The notes: generated from the sequence alone by a model not told the origin. A stretch of 64,000 nt of DNA from Xenorhabdus hominickii (GCF_002632725.1 NZ_NJAI01000005.1:318565-382564), one strand, 5' to 3'; shown: positions 52,816 through 63,922, counted from the stretch's first letter. Program-made: numbers and translations.

Positions 52816-54048
52816 GTGAGTGTTGATGTACAACCGAGTCATATTGACCAAATTAAGCAAACTAATGTTGGGTTGATCTATCGGTTAATTGATCAACATG
52901 GCCCCATCTCACGTATCGCTCTTTCTAAAAAAGCTCAATTGGCACCAGCCAGTATTACGAAAATCACGCGGGAGCTCATTGATGCTCATTTAGTAAAAGA
53001 AACTGAGTTTCCTGATCTCGGTTTTCGTGGGCGTCCTGCTATCGGATTGAAAGTAGAGAGTGAAAGGTGGCAGTTTTTATGTATCCGTATTAACAAAAGC
53101 ACTATTACCATTGCGCTACGTGAGTTGAAAGACAATCTTGTGGTAGAAGAAGAAATACCGTTCCTCATGACCCAGAGTCAACTTTTCTTAAATTGCCTTG
53201 CTGATAAAATGGACGATTTTTTCTTTCGTCATCAATCTGTTATTGAACGCCTGACGGCAATCAGCATTATTATTAATGCGCCTGTTGATCCGATTAACGG
53301 GATAATTCGTAATTTGACGTACTGTAGTAATATGCAGGACATTCCTCTGAAAGAATTTTTACACCACCGCACAGGGCTGCCAATTTTTTTACAGCATAGT
53401 ATAACTGCATGGACAATTGCAGAATTTCTATATGGAGCAGGGAAGAACTGCCAAAACCTAATCCAGCTCGTCATTGATGATAATGTTGCTGCTGGTGTTA
53501 TAACAGCAGGACAAATACTTCATGCTGGGCAGCATGGTGTCGTGGAAATCGGGCATACTCAAATCGATCCTGAAGGTGAGCCTTGCTACTGTGGCAATAT
53601 AGGTTGCCTTGAAACTGTGGTAAGCATCAAAAATATTTTGGCAAAAACTCGTTATCTGGCAGAAAGGTGTCTTGATACCTTAACTTATGCAATAGTCAGC
53701 AATAAATCATTGACCATTGATTCACTGTGTCAGTCCGTTATTGACGGTGATTCCTTAGCAATCGAAATTATCCATGACACAGGAGAACATATCGGGCGGA
53801 TCATGGCCCTTATGGTCAATATATTTAATCCCGAAAAAATTTTGATTGGTTCGCCATTGAACGGTGTGAAACATATACTTTATCCTGCCATGCAACAACA
53901 AATAGCTCAACGTTCACTGCCTGGTTATAGCCAACAAATTGATATTGTTGCTACCCAATTTGATAACACAGGCACACTCCCCGCAGCAGCATTAATTAAA
54001 CAATCTCTATATAACGGCGAATTACTGATAGCGCTTATGCAAGGGTAA
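52816..54048 (+). CDS. mlc: Mlc, ROK-family glucose-responsive repressor
   Basis: A 410-residue protein. The N-terminal winged helix is HIDQIKQTNVGLIYRLIDQH with SRIALSKKAQLAPASITKIT split over two segments; the ROK domain carries the zinc motif CYCGNIGCLE. Mlc represses ptsG, manXYZ and its own gene and is sequestered by dephosphorylated EIICB-Glc. It starts at GTG with GGAGG five bases upstream. The segment equivalent to the ROK DxGxT-like ITLPG region is altered to IIINAPVDP. A palindrome TGTGA/TCACA with a four-base spacer lies about 100 bp upstream, too short a spacer for a normal CRP site. Confidence 0.92.
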   Translation: MSVDVQPSHIDQIKQTNVGLIYRLIDQHGPISRIALSKKAQLAPASITKITRELIDAHLVKETEFPDLGFRGRPAIGLKVESERWQFLCIRINKSTITIALRELKDNLVVEEEIPFLMTQSQLFLNCLADKMDDFFFRHQSVIERLTAISIIINAPVDPINGIIRNLTYCSNMQDIPLKEFLHHRTGLPIFLQHSITAWTIAEFLYGAGKNCQNLIQLVIDDNVAAGVITAGQILHAGQHGVVEIGHTQIDPEGEPCYCGNIGCLETVVSIKNILAKTRYLAERCLDTLTYAIVSNKSLTIDSLCQSVIDGDSLAIEIIHDTGEHIGRIMALMVNIFNPEKILIGSPLNGVKHILYPAMQQQIAQRSLPGYSQQIDIVATQFDNTGTLPAAALIKQSLYNGELLIALMQG

Positions 54049-54173
54049 ATATAACGCATATCAAGCAAAATATTGAGCTAACGCAATCCCTATCTCAAAT
54101 ACATCCCCTACACTTTAAGCCTGCTCGCTAAAAAGCGTAATCGGTCTATCTGTCATTACGGAAAAATGAATTT

Positions 54174-54860
54174 ATGTTAACGCGCTTATTTGTTACAGGC
54201 TCGGATACCAACATTGGTAAAACAATTGTTACCCGCGCATTACTGCAGGTCTTGAATCGTGAAGGGACAACTGCGGTAGGATATAAACCCATTGCGACCG
54301 AGAAAAAAGACACTCCTGAGGGCATACGTAATCGTGATGCTTTAGTCATACATCAATCCTCATCAGTTCAAGTGGCTTATGAAGAAATAAATCCGATAAT
54401 TTGGGAAAGTAATTATGAAGAAGAAAATCGGGTCGACTTTACTCAAATGACGAAAGGGCTGAGAAATTTAGGTCATAAAGCCGATCGCGTGATCATTGAA
54501 GGTAATGGTGGTTGGCGTATGTTGCTCGACGATGAAACATTTTATTCTGATTGGGTTGTACAAGAGAAACTGCCAGTCATTCTGGTAGTGGGGATCCAAG
54601 CTGGATGTGTCAATCATGCTATTTTGACCGTTCAAGCCATTATAAATGATGGGGTGTCACTGGTTGGCTGGATTGCTAATCGTATTAATCCTGGTTTGGC
54701 GCATTATGCAAAGATATTGGATAGGTTACAGCGTCACATACCCGCACCACAACTGGGTGAAATTCCTTATCTGTTAAGGCCAGAAGAGCGCGATTTGTCC
54801 TGCTATCTAGATATTTCTGCAATATCAGAATTTGATAACTCATCCTCTTTTGATAAATAG
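54174..54860 (+). CDS. bioD2: Dethiobiotin synthetase (BioD2 type)
   Basis: A 228-residue enzyme similar to E. coli BioD2 (YnfK). It carboxylates diaminopelargonate with ATP. The P-loop is VTGSDTNIGKTIVTRALLQ, the diaminopelargonate-binding lysine region is GYKPIAT, and the E-G-N-GG-W segment IIEGNGGWRMLL is conserved. It lies next to mlc as in E. coli, apart from the main bio operon. Confidence 0.92.
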   Translation: MLTRLFVTGSDTNIGKTIVTRALLQVLNREGTTAVGYKPIATEKKDTPEGIRNRDALVIHQSSSVQVAYEEINPIIWESNYEEENRVDFTQMTKGLRNLGHKADRVIIEGNGGWRMLLDDETFYSDWVVQEKLPVILVVGIQAGCVNHAILTVQAIINDGVSLVGWIANRINPGLAHYAKILDRLQRHIPAPQLGEIPYLLRPEERDLSCYLDISAISEFDNSSSFDK

Positions 54861-54886
54861 CCATAACTAATTAATAAGACAAACAA

Positions 54887-54918
54887 AAAGAGAGCTGATG
54901 TTTAGCTCCCTTTTTTTT
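54887..54918 (+). terminator. bioD2 terminator
   Basis: GAGAGCT and AGCTCCC form a short stem followed by eight T. Confidence 0.75.
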
Positions 54919-54937
54919 ACATTTTCTCTGGCTACTG

Positions 54938-55249
54938 CTATTTGCATTTATTTGTATTAGTTGGGTTATTTAGTGGAATAGTCTTAGTGGTGCCTGGATG
55001 AGAAAAACGGGTATAAATTATTTTTTTGTTACCGTGATCGCAATAGCCAACCATTTTTCCATTGCCTTTAACCGTATTGTCTTTAGCAACTTCATCACTA
55101 GAAACAATGTCAAGCTTAAAGCCCGTTTTCGGGACACCATTTTTAATGATCTTCTGTGCTATTTCTTCTTTCAGACTTTCACATGTAGCTTGTGCTACAA
55201 AAGGGGAAAGAGTGAACAGTAAAACACCAGTCAGTAGAATTTTTTTCAC
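54938..55249 (-). CDS. ynfD: DUF1161 family periplasmic protein (YnfD-like)
   Basis: A 103-residue precursor with a signal peptide (MKKILLTGVLLFTLSPFVAQA). The mature part has CESLKEEIAQKIIKNGVP, DIVSSDEV and VGYCDHGNKKIIYTR, the DUF1161 pattern with two cysteines likely to form a disulfide. Function unknown; a periplasmic location is expected. ynfB precedes it, 36 bases away, in the same direction. Confidence 0.82.
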   Translation of the reverse strand: MKKILLTGVLLFTLSPFVAQATCESLKEEIAQKIIKNGVPKTGFKLDIVSSDEVAKDNTVKGNGKMVGYCDHGNKKIIYTRFSHPGTTKTIPLNNPTNTNKCK

Positions 55250-55285
55250 CAGTATCTCCCTATTCTAATGTTGGAGTTGTGCCTA

Positions 55286-55648
55286 TCAAGGGTGGATGGA
55301 CCGACCTGTATTGATATCCAAACAACGCTTTGTATTTGGTTCCCAATAAGCATTGATGTTTGTGCTTTTCAAACAGGTTTCACGATTATCAACTTCTACT
55401 TCATACTTATCAAACTCTTTCTCCTTACGTTTGTTCACTTTTTGGCGCAAATCTCTCTGATCATTCCATTCTTCTCTCTCTTGACGAGCCTTTTCTTTGC
55501 TCATCGAATTTTCGCCTCCTCCATTGATAGTTACGCATGTACTATCTGATGTGCAAGGCGTAGAAAACGCAGGGATTTGCCAAAATAATGCACACAATAG
55601 CGCGATAGTAGATACGCTTTTCACAATTAAAGAAGTATGAATACTCAT
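55286..55648 (-). CDS. ynfB: YnfB, DUF1283 family periplasmic protein
   Basis: A 120-residue precursor with a signal peptide ending near FWQIPAFS. The segment [18 protein letters not shown] and the end [15 protein letters not shown] match E. coli YnfB closely. Between them is a highly charged helix. Function unknown. It lies upstream of the ynfD-like gene. Confidence 0.88.
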   Translation of the reverse strand: MSIHTSLIVKSVSTIALLCALFWQIPAFSTPCTSDSTCVTINGGGENSMSKEKARQEREEWNDQRDLRQKVNKRKEKEFDKYEVEVDNRETCLKSTNINAYWEPNTKRCLDINTGRSIHP

Positions 55649-55783
55649 GTCTGAACCTCTTTCAGTATGTCATTTATCGAGAAGCTACCAAAAAAGCGTT
55701 ACATAATAAACATAAGCTTTTTCAGTAGAAAAATATTGAGAGTTAACCGTTCATCAAAGTAAGGTTAGTACATCTAGTTAAGA

Positions 55784-56533
55784 TTATGAGTTCCTATGTA
55801 CACTCAAACCTGCGAATGATTGACAAACTGGCATCATCTCTAATGTATTAATATTGACACGAGAAGGGAGATTGGCAACCCAAAATACGGCTTCTGCAAC
55901 ATCATCTGCTGTCAAGGCTTCTGCTCCCTCATAGGTTTTGCTCACTTTATCTTCATTACCTTTAAAGCGAATTTGAGAAAACTCTGTACCTCCAACAAGC
56001 CCAGGTTCAATATCGGTAACTCGGATGTTTTTCCCTTGTAGGTCTGCCCGTAAACCTAGGCTAAACTGTCTAACAAACGCTTTCGTGGCACCATATACGT
56101 TACCACCGGAATATGGCCAGCTTGCTGCCGTGGAACCAATATTAATAACGTGCCCGCAATTATTTTCCACCATGTGAGGCAATAGGGCGCGAGTCATGTT
56201 TACTAATCCTTTAGTATTGGTATCGATCATCGTTTCCCAATTATCAGGATTAGCTTGATGAGCAGGCTCTAGCCCTAATGCAAGACCAGCATTATTCACA
56301 AGAACATCAATATGTTTCAATGCGTCGGGTAATTGTTGAACTACTTGCTCGATTGCAGAGCGATCTCTTACATCAAGCTGAATGGGGTGGAAGTTTTTAC
56401 CCAACTCTTTTTTCAGCTGATCTAATCTTTCTTGGCGACGCCCTGTAGCAATAACCACTGAACCCTGTTTAATGAATCTCCTTGCAATTGCTTCACCAAA
56501 ACCTGAAGTTGCTCCTGTCACAAAAACAATCAT
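55784..56533 (-). CDS. ydfG: YdfG, NADP-dependent 3-hydroxy acid dehydrogenase / malonic semialdehyde reductase
   Basis: A 249-residue SDR enzyme. The motifs are VTGATSGFGEAIARRF, NNAGLALGLEPAHQ, the catalytic serine in NIGSTAASWPYSG and Tyr/Lys in VYGATKAFVRQFS. E. coli YdfG oxidises L-allo-threonine and serine and reduces malonic semialdehyde. Its position next to the dif region is as in E. coli. Confidence 0.95.
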   Translation of the reverse strand: MIVFVTGATSGFGEAIARRFIKQGSVVIATGRRQERLDQLKKELGKNFHPIQLDVRDRSAIEQVVQQLPDALKHIDVLVNNAGLALGLEPAHQANPDNWETMIDTNTKGLVNMTRALLPHMVENNCGHVINIGSTAASWPYSGGNVYGATKAFVRQFSLGLRADLQGKNIRVTDIEPGLVGGTEFSQIRFKGNEDKVSKTYEGAEALTADDVAEAVFWVANLPSRVNINTLEMMPVCQSFAGLSVHRNS

Positions 56534-57089
56534 AATTCACCTCTATTTGTAAGTTGTTATCATTTATTTTCACATTAGTAAAAAATTTCACTGTTATTAA
56601 GTCAAGTTGAAGTTTTTTTAGTTTGAACGCTATTTTGAATAGACGAACATGTGTTCACCTGATGCTGCTGGTGGTATATAGGCTGCTTCCAATTGCTGTA
56701 TAGACACGCAGATACTCACAGGATTCAATATTAGTCAAGCTGGCTCTAATTATGAGAAGCCCATATGGTTACTTAGGAAAGAAAGCACAGGATTGATAAT
56801 TCTGAATGATTTTTGGATTATTGAATTGGCAGTTTTGGAATTGAAGTTGGATAATTTGCTGAAACCGTCTTGTATATTTAATACAAAAATAATGGCTCGC
56901 TAAAATTGTCTTGATTACTAATGCTGTTCAAAAGGGTGATTTGCCGCTGGATCACTAAATAACATTCCAAAATAGTGCTATACCTTGTACAACTTAAACC
57001 CTTTGTATTAAAATGGTTGAAGGCACTATGTGTAGCAACATTATGAAATCCTATTTAGCCATGGTGGTTTGAGTGAGGAAAGTAACTTT
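56534..57089. other. Intergenic region left of the dif element, no clear gene
   Basis: AT-rich; contains a palindrome GAACATGTGTTC near 56646 and a few short frames. I see no supported gene or repeat. Confidence 0.4.
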
Positions 57090-57215
57090 ATGAGTAGTCG
57101 TATCCATCGAATTATGTTCGGCGATGAAGATAAAACAGATGAGATTATTGGGGTGGTCCTTCAGACCGGAATCAAGGAAAAAATTATTGACCGTGTTCAG
57201 CGGGGCTATTCATAG
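57090..57215 (+). CDS. Possible 41-residue protein beside dif
   Basis: A short frame from ATG with GAGGAAAG seven or more bases upstream encodes a charged peptide (MSSRIHRIMFGDEDKTDE at the start). It ends 24 bases before the left dif-like site, on the host side of the junction. I do not recognise it; it may be a small gene or a remnant. Confidence 0.35.
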   Translation: MSSRIHRIMFGDEDKTDEIIGVVLQTGIKEKIIDRVQRGYS

Positions 57216-57238
57216 TGCTTTTATTTTTAATTACAATT

Positions 57239-57272
57239 GATTCGCATAATCTCGAACCGCGTTATGTTTAAT
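57239..57272 (+). repeat. Left dif-like site (attL) with 12-base centre
   Basis: XerC-type arm GATTCGCATAA, a centre of twelve bases (TCTCGAACCGCG) and XerD-type arm TTATGTTTAAT. A normal dif centre has six bases; the extended centre is a hallmark of one of the two dif-like sites in CTXphi-type attP. Confidence 0.8.
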
Positions 57273-57335
57273 TGCTAGGCTGCTAGAATAGCGGTGGCAG
57301 TCTAGCAATTTAGCATAACGTGGATTGTGCGAATC
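57239..57335. repeat. Folded attP-like structure: two dif-like sites in inverted orientation
   Basis: The second site (57308-57335, minus strand) has arms GATTCGCACAA and TTATGCTAAAT around a six-base centre TCCACG. The two sites are complementary over about 34 positions, extended by ATTGCTAG/CTAGCAAT, with a six-base bulge and a loop of about 23 bases. Single-stranded DNA could fold here into one dif-like duplex, as in CTXphi integration by XerC. Confidence 0.82.
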
Positions 57336-57410
57336 CCCGCATCGATCTTTCCTGTCCACCTGCCCAAAAGCCCACACCCCTTGACTCCCTAAACTAGTAC
57401 ACGAGGGGAT

Positions 57411-59500
<2,090 letters not shown>

Positions 59501-59502
59501 TA

Positions 59503-60088
<586 letters not shown>

Positions 60089-60099
60089 CGTTATCGAGC

Positions 60100-60148
60100 A
60101 CGGAAAAACCGCCCCCGCAGCGGTGCGAGGAGGCAGGATTTTTCGGCG
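60100..60148. other. GC-rich hairpin after the secretin fragment
   Basis: GAAAAACCGCC... and ...GGCAGGATTTTTC form an outer stem; an inner CCGC/GCGG pairs within. In filamentous phages the region after gene IV holds the terminator, packaging signal and origins, so this is a candidate for one of these. Confidence 0.55.
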
Positions 60149-60294
60149 CAGATAGCGTCATTGTGTTTTTATATTGGCTATAATCTGGATAAAAATAGAG
60201 TATCGGGTATTTGGGGTAGATAGATATGAGAAATATTATCGGATATGAGCAACTTGATATTTTCTAGGTAATTAATTACTTAGAGGATATTTTT

Positions 60295-60543
60295 ATGTCT
60301 GTGAAAAACCAGAGTCGTGACCGTCTTCCAAATGGAAGATTGAAATCTTATCGTCGGGTAGGGAGACAGTTTGCCAGTTGTAAAAAATGGTTTGATAAAT
60401 CTCCGTCTTGGTATCGTAACTTAATGATGACCAGACCAGAACGGCGGGAAGTAAAACAACTTCTGTCTAAGGTATTAAACGGTAGCGATCCTGATGGAAT
60501 GGCGTTTCCGATACACAATAAACCCTTTGCATGGTTTTATTGA
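60295..60543 (+). CDS. 82-residue basic protein of the element
   Basis: It starts at ATG with AGAGGA upstream. The sequence is basic and Trp/Tyr-containing (DRLPNGRLKSYRRVGRQFAS, KKWFDKSPSWYRNLMM, RPERREVKQLL), suggestive of a nucleic-acid-binding protein. I do not recognise a named family. Position after the secretin fragment in the phage element implies phage origin. Confidence 0.6.
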   Translation: MSVKNQSRDRLPNGRLKSYRRVGRQFASCKKWFDKSPSWYRNLMMTRPERREVKQLLSKVLNGSDPDGMAFPIHNKPFAWFY

Positions 60544-60666
60544 ATAGCGTCAATTTTGCCTATCTTTATATCATCGTTACAATGTAAGAATACTTATTTT
60601 AGTGATGACGGTAATTATGGTAATTACCGTAAGATAGTGGACTTTAGGAATCAGACGTTCATATCT

Positions 60667-60710
60667 AACGAACTAACCACTCATGTTTAGCGAACTAAGC
60701 GCTCATGTTT
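60667..60710 (+). repeat. 22-bp direct repeats, cluster 1 (two copies)
   Basis: Two adjacent copies of a unit like AGCGAACTAAGCGCTCATGT plus TT. Three more copies occur at 61166-61231. Confidence 0.75.
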
Positions 60711-60731
60711 AGAAAAAAGGGAGAGGGGGAT

Positions 60732-60859
60732 ATGAAAAACTTAAAACACATGCAGAACTACATACCGAGTGGATGAAAAATCCTGAATATAAAGTAGAAT
60801 ATGAAGAATCCTCCGATGAAGAAGTGGAATTTCATATAATCCAACATAATAAAAATTAA
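60732..60859 (+). pseudogene. Remnant resembling the N-terminus of a HigA-type antitoxin
   Basis: The frame reads KLKTHAELHTEWMKNPEYKV, the usual beginning of HigA/XRE antitoxins, but the ATG at 60732 is out of frame by one base (an A seems lost from an A-run). After about 25 residues it diverges into an acidic tail (SSDEEVEFHIIQ) and stops, so the helix-turn-helix is missing. No toxin gene is adjacent. Confidence 0.45.
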
Positions 60860-61165
60860 AGAGAAAAAATCGTTTTTGATTCAAGGTTTGATAAACTTCG
60901 GGAAGTTTGAGTTTATTCTATTGTAATAGCTCTGATGATCGTAATGTTGCTCGTTCAATGGATTGGATGCCCGTTAGGGCATGTAAGGCGGCATTCGAAA
61001 GGTTATGGGAGAACAGGGCTAATCCGCCGATACAAAGGGGGGGCTGAATCAGGGAATACGAAACCCTCCCTTCACCCTGCTAAGCCCGTGAGCGAAGCGA
61101 ACCACGGAATTATCAGACTCACGAAAGCAGAACGGTCGATAGACAAAAGGCTATTCAGCGGATAC
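60860..61165. other. GC-richer block between repeat clusters, no assigned function
   Basis: Around 60960-61160 the base composition rises and the sequence contains short inverted repeats (for example CCCGTGAGCG near CACGG). A frame of 84 codons (60935-61189) is open but shows no family resemblance. It may be an origin or a residue of another element. Confidence 0.3.
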
Positions 61166-61231
61166 GGCGAACTAAATGCTCATGTTTAACAGAGTGAGTG
61201 CTTATTTTTAACGAACTAAGCACTCATGTTT
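61166..61231 (+). repeat. 22-bp direct repeats, cluster 2 (three copies)
   Basis: Three adjacent 22-base units, of which the first and third match the cluster 1 unit (GCGAACTAAATGCTCATGTT, ACGAACTAAGCACTCATGTT) and the middle one is degenerate. Confidence 0.7.
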
Positions 61232-61273
61232 AAGATGTTAAAGTTATAATAACTTATTAATTTTAAATATTTT

Positions 61274-61555
61274 TTACAGTCTCGGAGCTAATAATTTTTT
61301 TATATTTCGTAGTCCTTCTAATCCACCTGGTATCATAAAACCTAATGTTCCATCATTATGATCTATAACTTCTTGGAGTTTGGCTGTGTTTTTGTATTTT
61401 TCAATCTTTGATAATGCATAAGAAGCATCTTCTATTAAATTGTATATTTTTATTTTTTTTATGTTTTCATGCCATTTTTTTGTTTCTTCATTGTAAATAT
61501 ATACACGATCAAATCCTCTTGTTATGCAATAACCAACTACTTTCCATTTTTTCAA
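61274..61555 (-). CDS. Hypothetical 93-residue protein of the element
   Basis: A very AT-rich gene for a basic protein rich in Lys, Ile and Tyr (MKKWKVVGYCITRGFDRVYI at the start). It has a ribosome binding site (AAGGAAA upstream). I do not recognise it. Low GC relative to the core genome fits accessory DNA. Confidence 0.5.
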   Translation of the reverse strand: MKKWKVVGYCITRGFDRVYIYNEETKKWHENIKKIKIYNLIEDASYALSKIEKYKNTAKLQEVIDHNDGTLGFMIPGGLEGLRNIKKLLAPRL

Positions 61556-61778
61556 GTTATTTTCCTTAAAGAAATTTAGTGGGGGATGTATATCAAAACA
61601 AATGTATTATTTACTAAAAACAGCCCATATAGCTAATGCTATCACTATGAATATTAAAAAATTTTTAGGGCTTGTTGGAATATGCATTACATTTTCCTCT
61701 TAGTAAGTGTGTCATGCTGTAGTGGCCTAAGGTTCTCTTCGAGTTTTCAGCCTTGCACCTGATGTTTTACAGAATGGC

Positions 61779-61976
61779 TTAAGTTTTTAGCTGAGATTTC
61801 CACGGCGCTTTATACCCCATGAGTTTTTTAAAACCTGCATTATTAGAAAGCGGTTGCTCCAGTATTTGCATGAATGCATGATATTTTTCGTCGCTAACGA
61901 ATAAGTGGTGCTGATCGAGTATAACTTCTTTATTATTAATAAGTAGTTGATTATTATTATTTTTAGTGTCTTTCAT
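61779..61976 (-). CDS. DUF1778 (TacA-like) antitoxin C-terminal part, orphan
   Basis: A 65-residue product. Residues 18-62 (VILDQHHLFVSDEKYHAFMQ then ILEQPLSNNAGFKKLMGYKAPW) match the toxin-neutralising C-terminus of DUF1778 antitoxins, which normally sit beside a GNAT toxin. The N-terminal ribbon-helix-helix is missing, replaced by an Asn/Lys-rich stretch, and no toxin gene is present nearby. Either a remnant or an anti-toxin protein working in trans. Confidence 0.6.
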   Translation of the reverse strand: MKDTKNNNNQLLINNKEVILDQHHLFVSDEKYHAFMQILEQPLSNNAGFKKLMGYKAPWKSQLKT

Positions 61977-62044
61977 ATCATTCCCTTATTAATCTATAAA
62001 AGAGTAAAATCTCCTCAGTAGAGGAGATCTTTGTATTTTTGCAG

Positions 62045-62242
62045 TTAGTTTTGAGTCTGTTGCTTAACAGCATGAATCAAGTCCTTTGCTGCATCTTTTG
62101 CATAATTATCAATCAAATGGTTAACAAGGTCTGTCCATGAGATAGATTTTCCCGCCACATGACTGGCATCTATTGCTAGTCGTTCAAGCTTCAATTTTCT
62201 TTCGGCGACAATGGCCATAGTTGTTCGCTTAGGTGTAGACAT
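62045..62242 (-). CDS. Ribbon-helix-helix regulator near the right end
   Basis: A 65-residue protein from MSTPKRTTMAIVAERKLKLE; the strand TTMAIVAE followed by two helices (KLERLAIDASHVAG, SWTDLVNHLIDNYAKDA) fits the CopG/Arc fold. In the excised circle it would be divergent from rep with attP between them, the position of a phage repressor. The upstream in-frame extension of 46 codons lacks similarity and is less likely. Function as a repressor is inferred from position and fold only. Confidence 0.6.
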   Translation of the reverse strand: MSTPKRTTMAIVAERKLKLERLAIDASHVAGKSISWTDLVNHLIDNYAKDAAKDLIHAVKQQTQN

Positions 62243-62485
62243 AACAGTGTTCGCCTTTTTATTAGTCAAAATCTTATATTGACTTATTATAGGTAAACAT
62301 TCATGTAATTGTATCTTTGTACTTGTATAAGTGTTTACCATGTGGTAGATTTTTTTCAGTGCATGATTGTATATGTGCATATTTTGCTAACTGGAGCCAT
62401 TGGAATGTGAGTTTTTTAGTCGGCTAGTGGAATGGTAGATCGGGTACTCAGGGTCAAACCTCAGTACTTTTTTAAAAGTGTTAAT

Positions 62486-62513
62486 GGTTCGCACAATCTA
62501 TATTATGTTAAAT
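62486..62513 (+). other. dif, chromosome dimer resolution site (right junction of the element)
   Basis: XerC arm GGTTCGCACAA, six-base centre TCTATA and XerD arm TTATGTTAAAT. The XerD arm and most of the centre match E. coli dif (TGTATA centre, identical XerD arm). This is the only complete canonical dif in the window and should be the working site for XerCD/FtsK. Confidence 0.9.
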
Positions 62514-62902
62514 TGATTAATGGCCAGTTAGCTCATAACCCTTCCTCTGCTTCAGAATAATCATAGAGTTATTATTATTTCTCTTTCTCATCTTCCCTTG
62601 CTGGATAGGCTTGATTGGGGCTGCTCTCTCTATCACACCGTATTTTTCGTACTCAGCATCGGTATGAAAACTAGAAAATTGACGAGTGACACGAAAACAG
62701 CCTTATCCTGATGTATTCAACCTACTCAAGTAATGATTGGTGAATGGTTACCCATGTTATCGGAGACTGAAACTTCTGAGAGGATTCAGTCATGAAAAAT
62801 TTATTGATACCGTTACAAATATATTACAAATATAAGAGCCTAAAACTGTAATCCTTTTGATAACAATCGTGTTTTTTGTTCACAGAATAGTCATGTTTCC
62901 TT
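62514..62902. other. Region right of dif without recognised genes
   Basis: About 390 bases, AT-rich; no frame with homology that I can recognise. Confidence 0.4.
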
Positions 62903-63358
62903 TTAAGATACTTTTTTTTGTTGCAATAACCAGTTATCTAGTTCATTTGCGAACCGTTGGCGATCACGTTGGTTTAACGTAGCAGGCCCTCCCGTGTGGA
63001 TCCCACTCGCTCGCATCGTATCCATAAAATCACGCATAGCTAGGCGTTCACGTATTGTCGCTTCACTATAACGTTCACCGCGTGGATTGAGTGCTATCGC
63101 ACCTTTTTCGATCACTTCAGCAGCAAGAGGAATATCTGCTGTAATCACTAAGTCACCAATTTCTGAACGACGAACAATTTCATTGTCAGCGACATCAAAT
63201 CCAGCAGGGACTTGTAACGTACGTAAAAAAGCGGATATAGGTACACTTAGTCGTTGATTTGCCACGAATGTAACCTGTACTTTTTCACGTTCTGCTGCAC
63301 GATATAATACTTCTTTTATAACCTTAGGACATGCATCAGCATCTACCCATATAGGCAT
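62903..63358 (-). CDS. yaiI: YaiI, UPF0178 (DUF188) family protein
   Basis: The 151-residue protein matches E. coli YaiI ([67 protein letters not shown] in separate blocks). The family has a PIN-like fold with conserved acidic residues; the biochemical role is not established. In E. coli yaiI lies far from dif, so the right flank is not syntenic. Confidence 0.93.
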   Translation of the reverse strand: MPIWVDADACPKVIKEVLYRAAEREKVQVTFVANQRLSVPISAFLRTLQVPAGFDVADNEIVRRSEIGDLVITADIPLAAEVIEKGAIALNPRGERYSEATIRERLAMRDFMDTMRASGIHTGGPATLNQRDRQRFANELDNWLLQQKKVS

Positions 63359-63402
63359 AACAGGTTCCTCTCAATTTCATATTATTAGCTATATATGTAA
63401 GT

Positions 63403-63585
63403 CTAACAGGTCTTGCATGGGTCGCCTGACTCAAAAAAATTAGATGGCTTGTCTTTACTCATAAACCAAGCCTGTACGAAATACGATAAAATTGCTACAG
63501 GGCATGTCAAAAAACCTGAGATAAACCCAATACCAATCAGATGGTAAAGTTTTATTTTGTTCATTTTTTGAACAATGGGATCCAA
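63403..63585 (-). CDS. Hypothetical small membrane protein
   Basis: A 60-residue frame (53 if starting at MNKIKLYHLIG) with one or two hydrophobic segments (LIGIGFISGFLTCPVAILSY, FVQAWFM) and a C-terminal GDPCKTC. No family recognised. Confidence 0.4.
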   Translation of the reverse strand: MDPIVQKMNKIKLYHLIGIGFISGFLTCPVAILSYFVQAWFMSKDKPSNFFESGDPCKTC

Positions 63586-63763
63586 TTTTTCTGATATCTC
63601 CAGTATTTCATGATGAGATACAATAATCCTGACAATGAACTGAAATGCTGTAGAATTTTATAAGTTCCTATAAATAACGACAGCACAAAAACAACGCTGT
63701 CCTTATAGCCCTGCTTTTCATAACGAGCAAAGGATATTGGGAAAAGAATAGATAGGGGACGTT

Positions 63764-63922
63764 ATGCATCATCCTGTACAGTTGCGTTATCCTCATTGGA
63801 ATTCTGTTTTTTGTGAGAACAAGCCACTGGCTGAGCACTCCAGAAGAAAAGCTATTGAGTGGTGCATTCAACATGACGCCCTCTGGTTTAGCTCTCATTT
63901 TGGTCATGTATTAAATAGTTAG
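63764..63922 (+). pseudogene. C-terminal fragment of an MBL-fold metallo-hydrolase
   Basis: Fifty-two codons (HHPVQLRYPHWNSVFCENKP, ALWFSSHF) resemble the later part of glyoxalase-II-type MBL hydrolases (GDVMHHPVQL... ALWFSSHF). A stop lies six codons before the ATG in frame, and no metal-binding HxHxDH is present upstream. The right end runs into the insertion sequence, so both ends are damaged. Confidence 0.5.

Noticed and set aside
60935..61189. 84-codon frame in the GC-richer block
   Set aside because: No recognisable family, overlaps the second repeat cluster; kept only as an unassigned block.
62142..62380. Long version (111 codons) of the ribbon-helix-helix gene
   Set aside because: The first 46 residues have no pattern and the family-like sequence begins at MSTPKRTT.
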